In this document: piece by piece, positions 62,795 through 64,000 of the stretch
How the letters are laid out: every line of letters begins with the position of its first letter
How positions within the stretch are numbered: position 1 is the stretch's first letter
NCBI GenBank assembly: GCA_024707075.1
Contig: JANQAK010000003.1
Span: 1-64,000, forward strand
DNA: 64,000 nucleotides
Direction of reading: 5' to 3'
Origin: Afipia sp.
GTDB lineage: Bacteria; Pseudomonadota; Alphaproteobacteria; Rhizobiales; Xanthobacteraceae
Made by a program: the position numbers and the translations under genes
Notes under the pieces: model-generated
Seen by the model: the letters and a program-made list of their open reading frames with translations, nothing else
What the model was told of the DNA's origin: nothing
The model's database searches: none

Positions 62795-63121
62795 TCTTTC
62801 CCTCTCCCCTTGTGGGAGAGGGTGCCTGAGCGAAGCGAAGGCGGGTGAGGGGTCCGCAGGTTAACGTGAGACCGTAACCCCTCACCCGGTTTCTCGCTGA
62901 CGCTCGAAACCACCCTCTTCCACAAGGGGAGAGGGTTGCAATCGCGCGCTTCAGTTTCTTGGAGTGAAAGAAGCATAGCCGCGGGATGTCCTTCTCGTAT
63001 TCCATTCGCGCAGAGGCTTATGCAGCGGTGCGCATCCGGCTTGCCATTCGGTGTCAACAACGTGACAGTTCCCGGCAACCCGGCGGATGATCGGGAAGAC
63101 CGAAGACTAAGGAGATTGCCC
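62795..63121. other. 327-base gap eno/caiB: repeat plus featureless spacer
   Basis: The first half is the palindromic repeat 62800-62935. From 62936 to 63121 I see no gene, terminator or operator. The next start has AAGGAG seven bases upstream. Confidence 0.6.
62800..62935. repeat. Nested palindrome (CCCTCTCCCC family)
   Basis: Perfect 16-base outer arms CCCTCTCCCCTTGTGG and CCACAAGGGGAGAGGG enclose inner arms GGGTGAGGGGT and ACCCCTCACCC. It begins six bases after the eno stop and resembles widespread CTCTCCC...GGGTGAGGGG extragenic repeats of proteobacteria. Confidence 0.85.
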
Positions 63122-64000
63122 ATGCAGGGTCCGCTCGCCGGAATTAAAGTCATCGAGATCGGACAGGCGCTCGCCGGGCCGCTGGCCGGCGCAATCATGG
63201 CGGACATGGGCGCCGACGTGATCAAGATCGAGAAGCCCGACGGCGGCGACGATGCGCGCGGCTGGGGGCCTCCGTTTATCGAGGAGGCCTCGATCATGTT
63301 CCACATCACCAACCGCAACAAGCGCTCGGTGACCATCGACATGAAGGATGCCGCCGGCATCGAGAAGCTCAAGACCCTGGTGCGGGGCGCCGACATCCTG
63401 ATCCAGAATCTGCGCTCCGGCGTGGTCAACGATCTCGGCATCGGCCCCGACGACATGCGCGCGCTCAATCCGCGGCTGATCTATTGCTCGATCTGGGCGT
63501 TCGGGCCGAAGGGGCCGTTGTCGAAAGCGCCGGGCTTCGATCCGCTGTTGCAGGCGTTCGGCGGCGTGATGATGCAGACCGGCCGTCACGAAGACCCGCC
63601 GACCTTCTGCGCGCCCGCCATCAACGACAAGGCCACTGCGCAGTGGTGCGTGATCGGCGCGCTTGCGGCGCTTCAGCAGCGCCACGTCACCGGCCAAGGA
63701 TGCGTGATCGATACCTCGCTGCTTGATAGCGCCGCGTCATGGGTGGATTCGTCGCTGGCGACCTATCATGTCACCGGCGAACTCTCCCAGCGGACGGGAG
63801 CGGCGACGCCGACCATCGTGCCGTATCAGGTGTTCGATACCGCCGACCATCCGCTGGTCATCGCCGCCGGCTATGATCGCTTGTTCCACAAGCTGGCGGC
63901 GGCGCTCGGATGTCCGGAATGGGCCACCGATCCAAGGTTCGCGCGGGGCAGGGACCGCTTCGTGCATCGCGAGGCTCTGCTCGGACTGATGAAGCCGGTG
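63122..64000 (+). CDS. CaiB/BaiF family CoA transferase, 3' truncated by window
   Basis: The frame is open from ATG 63122 to the end of the window (293 codons), absent from the ORF track because no stop is reached. Begins MQGPLAGIKVIEIGQALAGP and continues ADMGADVIKIEKPDGGDDAR, NRNKRSVTIDMKD, ILIQNLRSGVVNDLGIGPD and YCSIWAFGPKGP, all typical of class III CoA transferases. The catalytic Asp is expected in CVIDTSLLDSAASW. The acyl-CoA substrate cannot be assigned. AAGGAG precedes the start. Confidence 0.92.
   Translation, partial: MQGPLAGIKVIEIGQALAGPLAGAIMADMGADVIKIEKPDGGDDARGWGPPFIEEASIMFHITNRNKRSVTIDMKDAAGIEKLKTLVRGADILIQNLRSGVVNDLGIGPDDMRALNPRLIYCSIWAFGPKGPLSKAPGFDPLLQAFGGVMMQTGRHEDPPTFCAPAINDKATAQWCVIGALAALQQRHVTGQGCVIDTSLLDSAASWVDSSLATYHVTGELSQRTGAATPTIVPYQVFDTADHPLVIAAGYDRLFHKLAAALGCPEWATDPRFARGRDRFVHREALLGLMKPV

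Overview
The window is chromosomal, GC-rich alphaproteobacterial DNA. Gene order and protein sequences point to the Bradyrhizobium/Afipia/Nitrobacter/Rhodopseudomonas group (Nitrobacteraceae, formerly Bradyrhizobiaceae); genus and species cannot be fixed from sequence alone. The signs are the blocks birA-rnj-mce-DUF1467-proS-lolCD, rpsB-tsf-pyrH-frr-uppS-cdsA-dxr-rseP-bamA-lpxD-fabZ-lpxA-lpxI-lpxB, gltX-gltA, trpD-trpC-moaC-moeA-lexA and tpiA-secG-pyrG-kdsA-eno. Further signs are a DUF3551 protein, alphaproteobacterial SOS boxes of the form GAAC-N7-GAAC, and several intergenic palindromic repeats.

Layout. 1-3.2 kb: end of birA (cut by the window), RNase J, methylmalonyl-CoA epimerase and a DUF1467 membrane protein. 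3.2-8.5 kb, minus strand: an accessory metal-uptake cluster with a DUF2946 protein, an OprC/NosA-type copper receptor (frameshifted) and a second TonB-dependent receptor. 8.7-12.1 kb: proS and the LolC/LolD lipoprotein exporter. 12.1-18.9 kb: a DUF3551 protein, a 32-aa single-span membrane ORF under two back-to-back LexA boxes, dnaE, and a caspase-fold protein without its catalytic dyad. 19.1-34.0 kb: the translation, isoprenoid and envelope superoperon. 34.2-39.2 kb: gltA and gltX (minus) and glnS (plus), with a composite palindrome between gltX and glnS. 39.3-50.1 kb: comEC, then on the minus strand lexA, an AraC regulator (with a divergent SDR), moeA, moaC, trpC, trpD and ppiD. 50.3-58.1 kb: tpiA, secG, pyrG, a ClpP-like membrane protein, a secreted PAAR protein, a NIPSNAP/glyoxalase pair, kdsA and an MFS transporter. 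58.2-64 kb: queF, an HTH-GAF regulator divergent from a GMC oxidoreductase, eno and a 3'-truncated CaiB-type CoA transferase.

The most interesting candidate is the 32-codon ORF at 12647-12745. It was not in the supplied ORF track. It has a good Shine-Dalgarno sequence, and its likely promoter is covered by two perfect GAAC/GTTC N7 SOS boxes. In size, topology and control it looks like the LexA-controlled division inhibitor SidA of Caulobacter. lexA, with its own SOS box, lies 30 kb away.

A second theme is data quality. Six otherwise intact genes (copper receptor, lolC, tsf, glnS, moaC, eno) each carry a net one-base shift, mostly in short homopolymer runs. Several should be indispensable, so sequencing or assembly error is the simplest explanation. 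Reading frames are described as corrected but not altered.
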